DNA of 35,929 nt from Odoribacter sp. (GCA_020024465.1 JAHHTT010000021.1:1-35929); one strand, 5' to 3'; shown: positions 7,916 through 16,109, counted from the stretch's first letter. The notes: generated by a model not told the origin, from the sequence alone. Program-made: numbers and translations.

Positions 7916-8290
7916 ATGAACGTACCAGTAGAATTAAAGTACACCAAAGAACATGAATGGATTCGTGTTGACGGTGAAGAGGCATTTGTAGGAATTACTG
8001 ATTATGCACAAAGCCAGTTGGGAGACATTGTTTTTGTAGAATGTGAAACAGTAGGAGATGATTTGGACGCTGGCGATACTTTCGGCACGATCGAAGCAGT
8101 AAAGACAGTTTCTGATCTTTATTTGCCGGTCAGTGGAGAGATTCTTGAATTCAATGAAAAATTGGAAGATGAACCGGAAATTGTAAATAAAGATCCATAT
8201 GGAGAAGGATGGATTATAAAAATTAAAGTAGACAATGAATCAGAGTTAGATGGATTATTAAGTGCAGATGCTTATAAAGCTTTGATTTAA
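7916..8290 (+). CDS. gcvH: Glycine cleavage system H protein
   Basis: 124-residue lipoyl carrier protein of the cytoplasmic glycine cleavage complex. It shuttles the aminomethyl group between the P, T and L proteins. The lipoylation site is in GTIEAVKTVSDLYLPVSGE, with the modified lysine at residue 63. The N-terminal KYTKEHEWIRV and the C-terminal DPYGEGWIIKI are standard family landmarks, and the length is standard. ATG at 7916, preceded by an A/T-rich leader without SD. A strong terminator follows at 8307-8348, so it is transcribed alone; gcvP and gcvT are not in the window. Confidence 0.97.
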   Translation: MNVPVELKYTKEHEWIRVDGEEAFVGITDYAQSQLGDIVFVECETVGDDLDAGDTFGTIEAVKTVSDLYLPVSGEILEFNEKLEDEPEIVNKDPYGEGWIIKIKVDNESELDGLLSADAYKALI

Positions 8291-8306
8291 GTATAAAATG
8301 AAATAG

Positions 8307-8348
8307 GATGTCCGGAAAGTTATTTTTCTTTCCGGACATCTTGTTTTT
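8307..8348 (+). terminator. Rho-independent terminator after gcvH
   Basis: A perfect 13-bp stem, GATGTCCGGAAAG (8307-8319) with CTTTCCGGACATC (8328-8340), 8-base loop, followed by TTGTTTTT. Confidence 0.92.
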
Positions 8349-8362
8349 GTATACGTTGTATT

Positions 8363-8392
8363 TTGATCAGTAAAAGTTTACTATTATATTTG
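8363..8392 (+). promoter_or_regulatory. Promoter of the glmM-type gene
   Basis: TTG at 8363-8365, exactly 19 bases, then TATATTTG at 8385-8392: a perfect match to the Bacteroidota consensus. Start near 8399 gives a leader of about 20 bases before ATG 8420. The TTG that opens the longer reading frame is this -33 element, not a start codon. Confidence 0.8.
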
Positions 8393-8419
8393 GATTGTGT
8401 AACTAAAATTGTTTGTGAT

Positions 8420-9802
8420 ATGACATTAATAAAATCCATTTCTGGAATTCGAGGGACAGTAGGAGGATGTCCAGGGGATAATTTAACTCCATTAGATGTT
8501 GTAAAGTTTGTTTCTGCTTATGCAACTTGGTTGAAAAAAAAAGTTGGTAAAGAAAAAACAAGAATTGTGTTGGGACGAGATGCACGTATTTCTGGAGATA
8601 TGTATGCAAAATTAGTATCTGCGACGTTATCTGGTTTAGGGCATGATGTTATTGATATAGGTTTATCCACAACACCAACAACAGAGATTGCAGTAGTAGC
8701 TGAAAGAGCGGACGGAGGTATTATTTTGACTGCAAGTCATAATCCTAAACAATGGAATGCTTTGAAACTCTTAGATAACAGAGGAGAATTTTTATCTGAT
8801 AAGGACGGAAAACAAGTTTTGGCTATAGTCGAGAAGGAGGAGTTTAAATATGCGGAAGTAGATGATTTGGGGGATATTGTTGAAAAAGATTATACACAAT
8901 ATCATATAAATAAAGTGTTGAACTTAAAGTTGGTAAATGAAGAAGCTATTGCAAAAGCTAATTTGCGGGTAGTCGTTGATGCTGTGAATTCTGTTGGAGG
9001 AGTAGTTATTCCACGTTTGTTGAAGGCTTTAGGCGTGAATAGTGTGATTGAATTAAATTGTGAACCGACTGGGCATTTTGCTCATAATCCGGAGCCAATT
9101 CCAGAGAATTTAACGCAAATTGTTGAAAAAATGAAAGAATGTCAAGCAAATATCGGTATTGTTGTTGATCCTGACGTAGACCGTTTGGCTTTGATATCAG
9201 AAAATGGCGAGATGTTTGGCGAAGAATATACGTTGGTAGCTGTCGCAGATTATGTTTTAAAGCATACTCCAGGAAATACTGTATCTAATTTGTCTTCTTC
9301 GCGTGCTTTAAAGGATGTTACAGAGAAGTATGGACAACAATATAATGCGGCTGCAGTTGGTGAAGTAAATGTGGTGGCTAAGATGAAAGAAACCAACGCT
9401 GTGATTGGAGGGGAAGGTAACGGTGGTGTAATTTATCCAGATATTCATTATGGCCGTGATGCATTAGTCGGAGTTGGATTATTCCTTTCTCATTATGTGG
9501 CAGAAGATAAAAGTATGACAGAATTGAAAAAGACATATCCTCAATATTTTATTTCAAAAAATAAAATAACATTGACATCAGGAATGGATGTAGATAAAAT
9601 TTTGGAAGGATTAAAAATGAAATATTCTAATGAAGAGGTGACGGATATAGATGGAGTGAAAATTGATTTTGCTGATGGATGGGTGCATTTGCGTAAGTCA
9701 AATACAGAACCGATTATTCGAATTTATTCAGAAGCAAGAAATGAAAATGCAGCGAACGCGTTGGCAAATGAAGTGATACTGGAGGTTCAGGGTATGGTGT
9801 AA
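8420..9802 (+). CDS. glmM: Phosphoglucosamine mutase / phosphohexomutase
   Basis: 460-residue alpha-D-phosphohexomutase. The GlmM-type reaction converts glucosamine-6-phosphate to glucosamine-1-phosphate for cell-wall UDP-GlcNAc. Landmarks: N-terminal LIKSISGIRGTVGG; phosphoserine loop TASHNPKQWNALKLL with the active serine at residue 106; Mg2+ site DPDVDRLAL; sugar-binding loop GEGNGGVIYP; C-terminal phosphate loop RKSNTEPIIRIYSEA. The frame is open back to 8363, but the promoter there and family alignment (MTLIKSISGIRGT) fix the start at ATG 8420. The SHNPxxWNAxK loop fits the glucosamine/glucose mutase group common in Bacteroidota; exact sugar preference is not decided by sequence alone. 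A hairpin lies just beyond it. Confidence 0.88.
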   Translation: MTLIKSISGIRGTVGGCPGDNLTPLDVVKFVSAYATWLKKKVGKEKTRIVLGRDARISGDMYAKLVSATLSGLGHDVIDIGLSTTPTTEIAVVAERADGGIILTASHNPKQWNALKLLDNRGEFLSDKDGKQVLAIVEKEEFKYAEVDDLGDIVEKDYTQYHINKVLNLKLVNEEAIAKANLRVVVDAVNSVGGVVIPRLLKALGVNSVIELNCEPTGHFAHNPEPIPENLTQIVEKMKECQANIGIVVDPDVDRLALISENGEMFGEEYTLVAVADYVLKHTPGNTVSNLSSSRALKDVTEKYGQQYNAAAVGEVNVVAKMKETNAVIGGEGNGGVIYPDIHYGRDALVGVGLFLSHYVAEDKSMTELKKTYPQYFISKNKITLTSGMDVDKILEGLKMKYSNEEVTDIDGVKIDFADGWVHLRKSNTEPIIRIYSEARNENAANALANEVILEVQGMV

Positions 9803-9808
9803 GGGAAG

Positions 9809-10570
9809 TGTCAAAATGATATGAACCCCGAAAGTTTTTGTCTAATTTTCGGGGTTCTATTATGATTCGAATGAAAAAGAAGAGACATGTCTTGATGGAT
9901 TTGCTAAAATATATGCATCTATTGGATGAAGGTCATTCATTTGAATCTACTCACGTAACCTATGGCATAAATAAAGAAAGACTAAAAGTTTTAAGAATAA
10001 ACTACCGTTAATAAGGGGTATCTGTATTACATAAAGGTAAAAATATTAAAGCAAATTTTGCATTAAAACGGCAAATAATACCTGATATTGAAAATCTTTA
10101 TTTAACTTTATATGCGGTTTCGTTGAAATATGAAGTATCACCTCAAAGTATAAGTAGGTGGTTACATCTATAATATGGCGAAGAAGCTATAGAATCTCTT
10201 GATTATGTTAAGGCCTTAATGATAGAAAGGATGCTTATCTAAAAGAGATTGGGCATAGGCCATTGAAGAACATGAGGGAGGAAGTATATTTTCTTGAATA
10301 TATGCTTGAGAGGATTAAGATGGTACATTTCTATATTATACTATCATTAAAAGTATCAATAAGACTGATAGTTATGAACTAGGCTGTATATGACGAAAAC
10401 GAGGGCAAATATGGTTATAGGAAATCTGCTTGCTTACACAATGAAGGTCTACAGATAAATATCATAAGACTGTACAAAAACTGATATAACAATCGGTTTC
10501 AAAGCTATAATGTAAGAAAAGTCACTCTACTTTAACTGTATCAAATTGTATTTTAATATATATTTTGACA
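9809..10570 (+). mobile_element. Decayed IS3-family element
   Basis: Left end TGTCAAAATGATAT (9809) and right end, read inward on the minus strand, TGTCAAAATATAT (from 10570) form recognisable terminal inverted repeats. Inside is an OrfA remnant starting at ATG 9862 (RMKKKRHVLMDLLKYMHLLDEG, stopped at 10009-10011), continuing in broken frames with YEVSPQSISRWLHL and YGEEAIESLDYVKAL (about 10130-10220), then an OrfB scrap ENEGKYGYRKSACLHNEGLQIN (about 10395-10465). About half of a normal IS3 length is missing and many stops are present. A stem-loop (GAACCCCGAAA 9823-9833 with 9847-9857) lies just inside the left end. No clean target duplication is visible. Confidence 0.75.
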
Positions 10571-10581
10571 CACTTTCTTAT

Positions 10582-11073
10582 TTAATCGTTTTCGGAACAA
10601 ATATCCACTTGTTTTTCTATGAGTTGGTCTAACGAAATGAAAGATTCGGTTTTGGCAATTCCTGGGATATTTTGGAGTGTATTAATTAGAATGTCCATTA
10701 GATGTTGATGACTATTGCATCTGAGTTTTAAAAATAATGAATAATGGCCTGTTATAAAATGGCATTCAATTACTTCTGGTATTTTTTTTATTTCTTTTAT
10801 GACGGTTTTGTATTGATAGGCATTGTCAAGTATAATGCCTATAAATGCGCATATTTTAAAACCTAAAGCGCGAGGCTTGACAATAAAGCGTGAACCTTCA
10901 ATAATTCCAGAATCTTCCATTTTCTTTACTCGTTGATGAATGGCTGCTCCTGATATTCCGCATTCGCGTGCTATTTCTAAGAATGGTATCCGTGCATTCT
11001 TTACTAAGTGAGAAAGAATTTTACGATCAATGTCATCTAATTGATATTTCATAGTGTTAGGTTTTAGTTTCAT
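10582..11073 (-). CDS. Lrp/AsnC-family transcriptional regulator
   Basis: 163-residue DNA-binding regulator. Residues about 10-65 form the AsnC-type helix-turn-helix (LDDIDRKILSHLVKNARIPF ... CGISGAAIHQRVKKMEDSGII); residues about 80-150 are the RAM/Lrp effector domain (PEVIECHFITGHYSLFLKLR ... IPGIAKTESFISL). Such proteins usually form octamers and respond to amino acids; the ligand is unknown. An alternative start at Met 8 (11052) gives a more family-like N-terminus. It begins 3 bases after the end of the TetR-like gene, so the two form one leftward operon. Its stop is close to the right end of the IS3 remnant. Confidence 0.9.
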   Translation of the reverse strand: MKLKPNTMKYQLDDIDRKILSHLVKNARIPFLEIARECGISGAAIHQRVKKMEDSGIIEGSRFIVKPRALGFKICAFIGIILDNAYQYKTVIKEIKKIPEVIECHFITGHYSLFLKLRCNSHQHLMDILINTLQNIPGIAKTESFISLDQLIEKQVDICSEND

Positions 11074-11076
11074 ATT

Positions 11077-11700
11077 TTATCTGAAATTCAATACCCTATA
11101 TAGCTGTTTGCGTTGTTTGTAATAAGCGCATCCTTCTTCATTTGTGATGTTTTTCACAACATTGTCGATAAGTGTTGTGAAAATTGTTGCAAATGTAAAG
11201 CCTTCTGGAGGATAAATTTCAGGATTATGTATATCGTTTAATTTAGCGATATACATGCGGGCAATCATTTCGCTGGAAACATCTTTTTTATACATACCCT
11301 GCTTCATTCCTTTTTCTATATTGATTTTTATTTTTTCAAAAATAAAATTTGAACGTAATTGGAGATGTTCCTCAAAAATATCTGAAAATACTTTTGATAA
11401 AGTAATAGTGATAGCTGGACTTATTTCAAAAAAACGGTTACTAATTTCATTGCTGACAATAAGCATTATATCGATGGCATTCCATCCTTCAAAATTGTAT
11501 TCGCTAAAAATATCTTCAAAACATTTCCTTTCATATTCAAGAATGGTTTTAACTATATCTTGACGGTTTATGAAATTCTTTTTCAGTTCTCCTAGAGAGA
11601 GTCCTACTTTTTTAAGATGTTCTTCATTAAAATCGTTTATACCGTAGCGTGAAATATAATTGCGTAATTTCTCTGCAAATATGAGTTTTTCTTTTGTCAT
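11077..11700 (-). CDS. TetR-like transcriptional regulator
   Basis: 207 residues from the preferred start. Residues about 5-50 look like a TetR helix-turn-helix (AEKLRNYISRYGINDFNEEHLKKVGLSLGELKKNF, then DIVKTILEYE), with a diverged helical C-terminal ligand domain. The match is to fold pattern rather than a named subfamily. The frame is open to 11742, but a good -7 box (TATATTTG, minus strand 11734-11727) lies inside that extension, so ATG 11700 (MTKEK) is chosen. It precedes the Lrp/AsnC gene in the same transcript and is divergent from the phosphatase-like gene across a 460-base gap. Confidence 0.7.
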   Translation of the reverse strand: MTKEKLIFAEKLRNYISRYGINDFNEEHLKKVGLSLGELKKNFINRQDIVKTILEYERKCFEDIFSEYNFEGWNAIDIMLIVSNEISNRFFEISPAITITLSKVFSDIFEEHLQLRSNFIFEKIKINIEKGMKQGMYKKDVSSEMIARMYIAKLNDIHNPEIYPPEGFTFATIFTTLIDNVVKNITNEEGCAYYKQRKQLYRVLNFR

Positions 11701-11726
11701 GGTGTTGTAAATTTCTTTTTGTGTTC

Positions 11727-11734
11727 CAAATATA
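11727..11734 (-). promoter_or_regulatory. -7 box of the TetR-like/Lrp operon
   Basis: TATATTTG on the minus strand, about 27 bases before ATG 11700. No clear TTG is seen at the -33 position, so support is partial. Confidence 0.5.
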
Positions 11735-12110
11735 CTAAACAAAATAATAGGAATTGTTGGAAATTATTATTTTAAGAAATATTTTTCCGTTGTAAATGTC
11801 ATTTTATGAACTTGTTGGCAAAATTATATTTATATATATTTTCATTAGTGTCCCATTTTAACGGGACACTAATGATTTTGTATATAAAATAAATAGCGAT
11901 TTTTATAGAGCAGAAATCAAAATAGGAAAACTAAAATAACTTATCCCGCATCTGAAAAAATAACGATGAAAACGAAACATAGAAAACGCTACTTGGGCAT
12001 TGTCATTACAAAATTACGGATTTGCCGTTAAAAATAAGGTTTGATTTCTGTATTCTACCTATTTTTAAATGAAAATGCAAGTCTTTTTTGTGTGAATAAA
12101 AATGTTTGAA
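11735..12110. other. Intergenic region between divergent genes
   Basis: About 375 bases, very AT-rich, with no gene-like open frame. It contains a perfect inverted repeat at 11843-11874 (CATTAGTGTCCC, 8-base spacer, GGGACACTAATG), listed separately. The rest (11881-12110) shows nothing I can assign. Confidence 0.5.
11843..11874. repeat. 12-bp perfect inverted repeat, possible operator or IS footprint
   Basis: CATTAGTGTCCC (11843-11854), ATTTTAAC spacer, GGGACACTAATG (11863-11874); one more T-A pair extends it outward. It lies upstream of both divergent genes, so it is not placed as a terminator. The core TAGTGTCCCATTTT resembles TAAGTGTCCCTTTTTT in the minus strand near 6970 beside the IS21 remnant, so an IS-derived origin is possible. 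Confidence 0.6.
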
Positions 12111-12141
12111 TTGGTAGTTTCATTCATTTGATATATTTTTG
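12111..12141 (+). promoter_or_regulatory. Promoter of the phosphatase-like gene
   Basis: TTG (12111-12113), 20 bases, TATTTTTG (12134-12141). Start near 12148 leaves a short leader of about 13 bases before ATG 12161, which argues against the longer frame opening at 12128. Confidence 0.65.
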
Positions 12142-12160
12142 TGTTAGAAAAGATAAAATT

Positions 12161-13723
12161 ATGAAAGAGGCTATATTGGTAATTTTGCTGTTAGCAAATA
12201 TGACTACATTTGCAATAGAGGAAAGAACAAAATTGGTAGTTGGAATTACAATTAGTAATTTTTATCCGGAGTGGTTGATGTTTTATAAAAACGATTTGTC
12301 GGAAGGAGGATTTAAACGGCTTGTGTCACAGGGGAAACATGTTGTTGCAGATTATAATTATATGTATTCACAAACAGGAGTGGATCACTCAACAATTTAT
12401 TCGGGGATGTTGCCTGCCGAACATGGAATTGTTGCACATGAATGGTTTGATCGTTTGCGTAATAAACGTCAAAATAATGTTGTTGATCAAGAGTATATGT
12501 TGATTGGTGATGCTGGGGAAGGAGTTAGTCCAAGAAAATTAGGTTCTTTAACTTTGGGATGCGTCATGAAGATGAATAATCCGTTTTCTAAGGTTTTTAG
12601 CATCGCGGCTAATAGTGAAGAAGCTGTATTGAGTGGAGGGAATGCTGCTGATATGGCTCTATGGTTTAGTACGTATAATGGTAAATGGATCTCTTCCAAT
12701 TATTATACAGATTCATTGCCATATTGGTTAAGTGTTTATAATAAAAGAATTGAGAGTGATTTTTTTATTCGTAGAGGGTGGAGAGCATTGGCTGATGAGA
12801 ATACTAATAATACAACTTTAAAGTTGAAAAGTAAGGTGGGGCTTACTAATAATTTCTTTTATGATTTGATGCAGGCAAAGCGTAAGTATAGTACGTACCA
12901 AATTTTGAAAGCTACTCCTTACATGAATACATTAATTGTCAAATTGGCGACAGAACTTGTAAAGAATGAAAATATTGGTCAAGATAATGATGCTGATTTG
13001 TTAGCTTTGAGTTTTTCTTGTCTTGATTATATGAATCGGGATTTCGATATATATTCACGTGAATTTTATGATGTTGTAATGAGATTAGATAAAGATATTG
13101 AACGTTTGTTAAGCGATTTGGATTCTCAAGTTGGTAAAGATAGCTATACTGTTTTCCTTACTTTTTCGGAGACAAGAGAGTTGTTGCCTCGTGATTTGCA
13201 AAAAGTGCGTTTGACCTCTGAATATTTTAGTATTTTTAAAGCTGTTGCATTGATGAAATCGTTTTTAAGTTCTATGTATGGACCTGGAGATTGGATTGTG
13301 GATTATGATGCATCGCAGATTTATTTAGATCGTACGTTGATTGAGAAGAATAAGATTTCTTTGAAAGAAATACAGGATAAGATAGCAGATTTTCTTGTAG
13401 AATTTGAGGGAGTATCTCGTGTGGTGACGGCTCATGCTTTGACTCATAATGCTACAACTGCAGGTTCTGGTGTATTGTTTCAAAATGCATTTTCACAGAA
13501 AAGAAGTGGTGATGTTCTTTACTCTTTACAACCTACATGGGTTGCAGATTTAAAGGATCGTGAAGAGTATTATGCACATTATAGCAAGCGTCATCGGGTT
13601 CCTTTATATCTTTATGGTGCCGGAATTCCTGTAAATATGAGCTCAAGATGCCAAATGACCCAGTTGTTGTCCGTAATATGTCAGATATTGCAAATTCCGA
13701 TACCTTATACTGCAGATCAATAA
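12161..13723 (+). CDS. Exported alkaline-phosphatase-superfamily protein, probably catalytically inactive
   Basis: 520 residues. Residues 1-18 are a signal peptide (MKEAILVILLLANMTTFA). The whole length follows the PafA-like monoesterase layout: GGFKRLVSQG, then TGVDHSTIYSG with the nucleophile threonine at 72, AEHGIVAHEW, SLTLG, and a closing VPLYLYGAGIP. Aligned by memory to active PafA-type enzymes, most working residues are replaced: metal-ligand Asp in VDQMR is Ser32, Asn of GNxW is His93, the KxR pair is Asn151/Glu153, DxxxH keeps Asp289 but has Arg293, and the DH pair is Ser336/Glu337. I infer a periplasmic or surface pseudoenzyme. It is convergent with gldE, 3 bases apart. Start chosen from signal peptide and promoter. 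Confidence 0.8.
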   Translation: MKEAILVILLLANMTTFAIEERTKLVVGITISNFYPEWLMFYKNDLSEGGFKRLVSQGKHVVADYNYMYSQTGVDHSTIYSGMLPAEHGIVAHEWFDRLRNKRQNNVVDQEYMLIGDAGEGVSPRKLGSLTLGCVMKMNNPFSKVFSIAANSEEAVLSGGNAADMALWFSTYNGKWISSNYYTDSLPYWLSVYNKRIESDFFIRRGWRALADENTNNTTLKLKSKVGLTNNFFYDLMQAKRKYSTYQILKATPYMNTLIVKLATELVKNENIGQDNDADLLALSFSCLDYMNRDFDIYSREFYDVVMRLDKDIERLLSDLDSQVGKDSYTVFLTFSETRELLPRDLQKVRLTSEYFSIFKAVALMKSFLSSMYGPGDWIVDYDASQIYLDRTLIEKNKISLKEIQDKIADFLVEFEGVSRVVTAHALTHNATTAGSGVLFQNAFSQKRSGDVLYSLQPTWVADLKDREEYYAHYSKRHRVPLYLYGAGIPVNMSSRCQMTQLLSVICQILQIPIPYTADQ

Positions 13724-13726
13724 CAT

Positions 13727-15034
13727 TTATTGCTTGAGAGAAATTTTTTCGTATTTTAATTTTTTGATGCGGCGATTGTCAACTTCTAAGACGGTAAATT
13801 TGTGTTCATGATATGTGACTATATCATTTTTATTGGGTAATTCTCCTTTTATTTCCAATATCAGACCTGCTAGAGTATCCGCTTCTCCTTCAATATCTTT
13901 GAAGCTATCTTGATCTGCATCAACTATTTTTAAAAAATCATTAAGAAGAGTGCAAGCTTCAAAAATATAAGTGTCATTTTTCAGAAGAATATATGTTTCT
14001 TCTTTTTCATCATATTCATCGTTGATTTCTCCGACAATTTCTTCTAAGATATCTTCCATTGTGACGATGCCGGAAGTTCCACCATATTCATCTACAACAA
14101 TGGCCATGTGTACCTTTTTGAGTTGGAATTCTTCCAATAAATCATTGATTTTTTTTGTTTCTGGGATGAAGTAAGCAGGACGAATTAAGGTTTGCCATTT
14201 AAAATTGGCTGATTCATTTAGATGTGCCAATAAATCTTTGACATAGAGAATTCCTTCGATATTGTCAAGATTTTCACGGTAAACAGGTTGCCGGGAATAA
14301 CCATGTCTGATAACCGATTCTTTGACAATATTAAAGTTATCTTTAATATCAAGGGCAATGATGTTGATGCGAGGCTGGATAATGTCAATGGCATGGATGT
14401 TGCTAAAACGTACAATCCCCTCCAAAATGTCTTTCTCATTATCAATTTCTGCATCTTCTGTTAGTTTAAGGGCTTTTGATAATTGATCGATGGAAAGGCC
14501 ATTTTTTTTGGCTATGCGTTTACTGATAATAGTGGTTGATTTTATTAGTAACAACGATAATGGGCGAAATATATAATTTGCAAAAGTGAGAGGTCCGGCC
14601 ATTAGAATAGCCACATTGCTTTGTGAACGGTTAGCGTATAATTTAGGTATGATTTCACCGATAAGAAGGATTATAAAAGTGATGACGATAACTTGTATGA
14701 CAAAACCCAAGATAGGATAAGCGGAAAAATTAAAGAATGAATTTACTAAGTAGCTGGAGATGATAACAATGCCAACATTGACGAAATTGTTGGTTATAAG
14801 AATTGTGGATAACAATAAATCAGGTTTTTTCAATAGACCAAGTATTTTGTTGTATCCATTTTTTTTAAATTTATCCAACTCACTGGGGGATAATGAAAAA
14901 TAGGCAACTTCAGAAGCAGAAGCAGAAGCAGAAAATAATAGTAAGAGTAAAAGGACAATGATAAGTATGATATCTATAATGTCAAAAGTTCCGCGGAAAA
15001 TACTTTGCACCGCGTCATAAGTGTCTGTTTCCAA
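13727..15034 (-). CDS. gldE: Gliding-motility-associated protein GldE / CorC-HlyC-type membrane protein
   Basis: 435 residues. Residues about 18-190 are a CNNM (DUF21) membrane domain with several hydrophobic segments (IILIIVLLLLLLF, SEVAYFSLSP, LLLSTILITNNFVNVGI, FIILLIGEIIPKLYANR). Residues about 210-330 are a CBS pair (IDIIQPRINIIALD; HMAIVVDEYGGTSGIVTMEDILEEIVGEI), and about 345-430 is a transporter-associated (CorC_HlyC) domain. In gliding relatives GldE accompanies GldD; in non-gliding Bacteroidales it is kept and its role, possibly ion efflux, is unsettled. A hexanucleotide repeat at 14911-14934 encodes SASASAS inside the first helix region. A -7-like box TATATTTG lies at 15116-15109 (minus strand). 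Confidence 0.9.
   Translation of the reverse strand: METDTYDAVQSIFRGTFDIIDIILIIVLLLLLLFSASASASEVAYFSLSPSELDKFKKNGYNKILGLLKKPDLLLSTILITNNFVNVGIVIISSYLVNSFFNFSAYPILGFVIQVIVITFIILLIGEIIPKLYANRSQSNVAILMAGPLTFANYIFRPLSLLLIKSTTIISKRIAKKNGLSIDQLSKALKLTEDAEIDNEKDILEGIVRFSNIHAIDIIQPRINIIALDIKDNFNIVKESVIRHGYSRQPVYRENLDNIEGILYVKDLLAHLNESANFKWQTLIRPAYFIPETKKINDLLEEFQLKKVHMAIVVDEYGGTSGIVTMEDILEEIVGEINDEYDEKEETYILLKNDTYIFEACTLLNDFLKIVDADQDSFKDIEGEADTLAGLILEIKGELPNKNDIVTYHEHKFTVLEVDNRRIKKLKYEKISLKQ
14911..14934 (-). repeat. Hexanucleotide tandem repeat in gldE
   Basis: CAGAAG x3 plus CAGAAA on the plus strand. On the coding strand it gives alternating Ser-Ala in the first membrane segment. Copy-number change would remain in frame. 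Confidence 0.8.
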
Positions 15035-15196
15035 AATTTAGAAAATTAATTAAACATAAAATACTCCAGTTATATCTAACTTAAAAGCTATAGACTGAAA
15101 GCAGTACGCAAATATAATACAAAAAACATATTTCTTAAAAATTTGCTTACTTTACTTTTGTCTATAGCTTTTCTGTGTTATATTGTTCTTAATATT

Positions 15197-15625
15197 TTAG
15201 AATGGCAAATCGTCATTGTCATCAGCTGGCATACTAGATGGTGATTGTGTAAATGTGGATGGTGATGTGGTTGATCGTGAGGTTGTTATATTGTTGTCTT
15301 CAGTGCGTGAAAGCATTTGCATATTATCTGCAAATATTTCAGTAGTGTAGCGCTTAACTCCATTTTGATCATCCCATGAACGAGTCCGTAATCGGCCTTC
15401 AATATAAAGACGCATACCTTTCTTAACATATTTTTCTACAACTTCGGCTAAGCCTCTCCAAAGTACAATGTTGTGCCATTCTGTTTGGTCAATATTTTCA
15501 CCGTTTTTGTTTTTATATCTTTCTGTTGTGGCCAATCGGATATTAGCTACAGCTATTCCTCCGTCAAGATATTTTACATCTGGGTCGGCACCCACATTTC
15601 CAATTAATATAACCTTATTAACCAT
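15197..15625 (-). CDS. ssb: Single-stranded DNA-binding protein
   Basis: 142 residues. An OB-fold occupies about 1-105 (MVNKVILIGNVGADPDVKYL, ATTERYKNKNGE, TEWHNIVLWRGLAEVVEKYV, KGMRLYIEGRLRTRSW), followed by a Ser/Thr/Pro-rich disordered linker and the acidic tip DDNDDLPF. That tip is the docking site for replication and repair partners. It coats single-stranded DNA during replication, recombination and repair. ATG at 15625. Upstream of gldE with a 162-base gap, and divergent from the HU-like gene across about 200 bases that must hold both promoters. Confidence 0.97.
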   Translation of the reverse strand: MVNKVILIGNVGADPDVKYLDGGIAVANIRLATTERYKNKNGENIDQTEWHNIVLWRGLAEVVEKYVKKGMRLYIEGRLRTRSWDDQNGVKRYTTEIFADNMQMLSRTEDNNITTSRSTTSPSTFTQSPSSMPADDNDDLPF

Positions 15626-15757
15626 AATGTATTTTTTATTGTATTAAACACTCGAATTTTTTGATGTGTTATTGAGAGCGAAGTTAAGGAAAATTTTCTG
15701 AAATGGAAAAAAAAGACAAAATTCACTTCAATTTTTTCATACTTAATGGAAAAACTT

Positions 15758-15765
15758 TATATTTG
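15758..15765 (+). promoter_or_regulatory. -7 box for the HU - bS22-like - RNase G group
   Basis: TATATTTG, 57 bases before ATG 15822. At the expected -33 position the sequence is TTC within a T-run, one base off TTG. It lies upstream of a longer in-frame ATG (15783), so it does not itself decide between the two starts. Confidence 0.55.
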
Positions 15766-15821
15766 CAGACTGAAAACAGGGTATGAATAATATATTATTG
15801 AAAATTAAATATTTAAGAAAA

Positions 15822-16109
15822 ATGACAAAAGCGGATATTGTTAACGAAATTTCGAGAACGACCGGGATTGAGAAAGTAGCCGTTCAAGCTACTGTTGAGG
15901 CTTTTATGGAATCAATAAAAAACTCCGTGATTGAAGGAAGAAATGTTTACTTGAGAGGATTCGGTAGCTTTGTTGTTAAGCAGAGAGCTGAAAAAACTGC
16001 TCGTAACATTTCTAAAAATGTTACGATTAAAATTCCTGCTCACAACATTCCATCATTTAAACCTTCTAAGAGTTTTGTTAACGAAGTTAAGGAAAAAGTA
16101 AAAAAATAA
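15822..16109 (+). CDS. hup: HU/IHF-family nucleoid DNA-binding protein
   Basis: 95 residues from the preferred ATG (MTKADIVNEIS), which matches HU family N-termini; an in-frame ATG at 15783 would add 13 unusual residues. Landmarks: EAFMESIKNSVIEGRNVYLRGFGSF, then the DNA-binding arm with NVTIKIPAHNIPSFKPSKSF. It dimerises, bends DNA and compacts the nucleoid. The arm has the shorter PAHNIPSFKPS form seen in Bacteroidota HU proteins rather than the standard RNPxTG motif. It is followed 14 bases later by the small ribosomal protein gene, so the two are probably co-transcribed. Confidence 0.95.
   Translation: MTKADIVNEISRTTGIEKVAVQATVEAFMESIKNSVIEGRNVYLRGFGSFVVKQRAEKTARNISKNVTIKIPAHNIPSFKPSKSFVNEVKEKVKK

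Noticed and set aside
8832..8852. AAGGAGG followed by ATG inside the glmM-type gene
   Set aside because: Explained by Lys-Glu-Glu codons; spacing to the ATG is long and it lies in the middle of a conserved domain.
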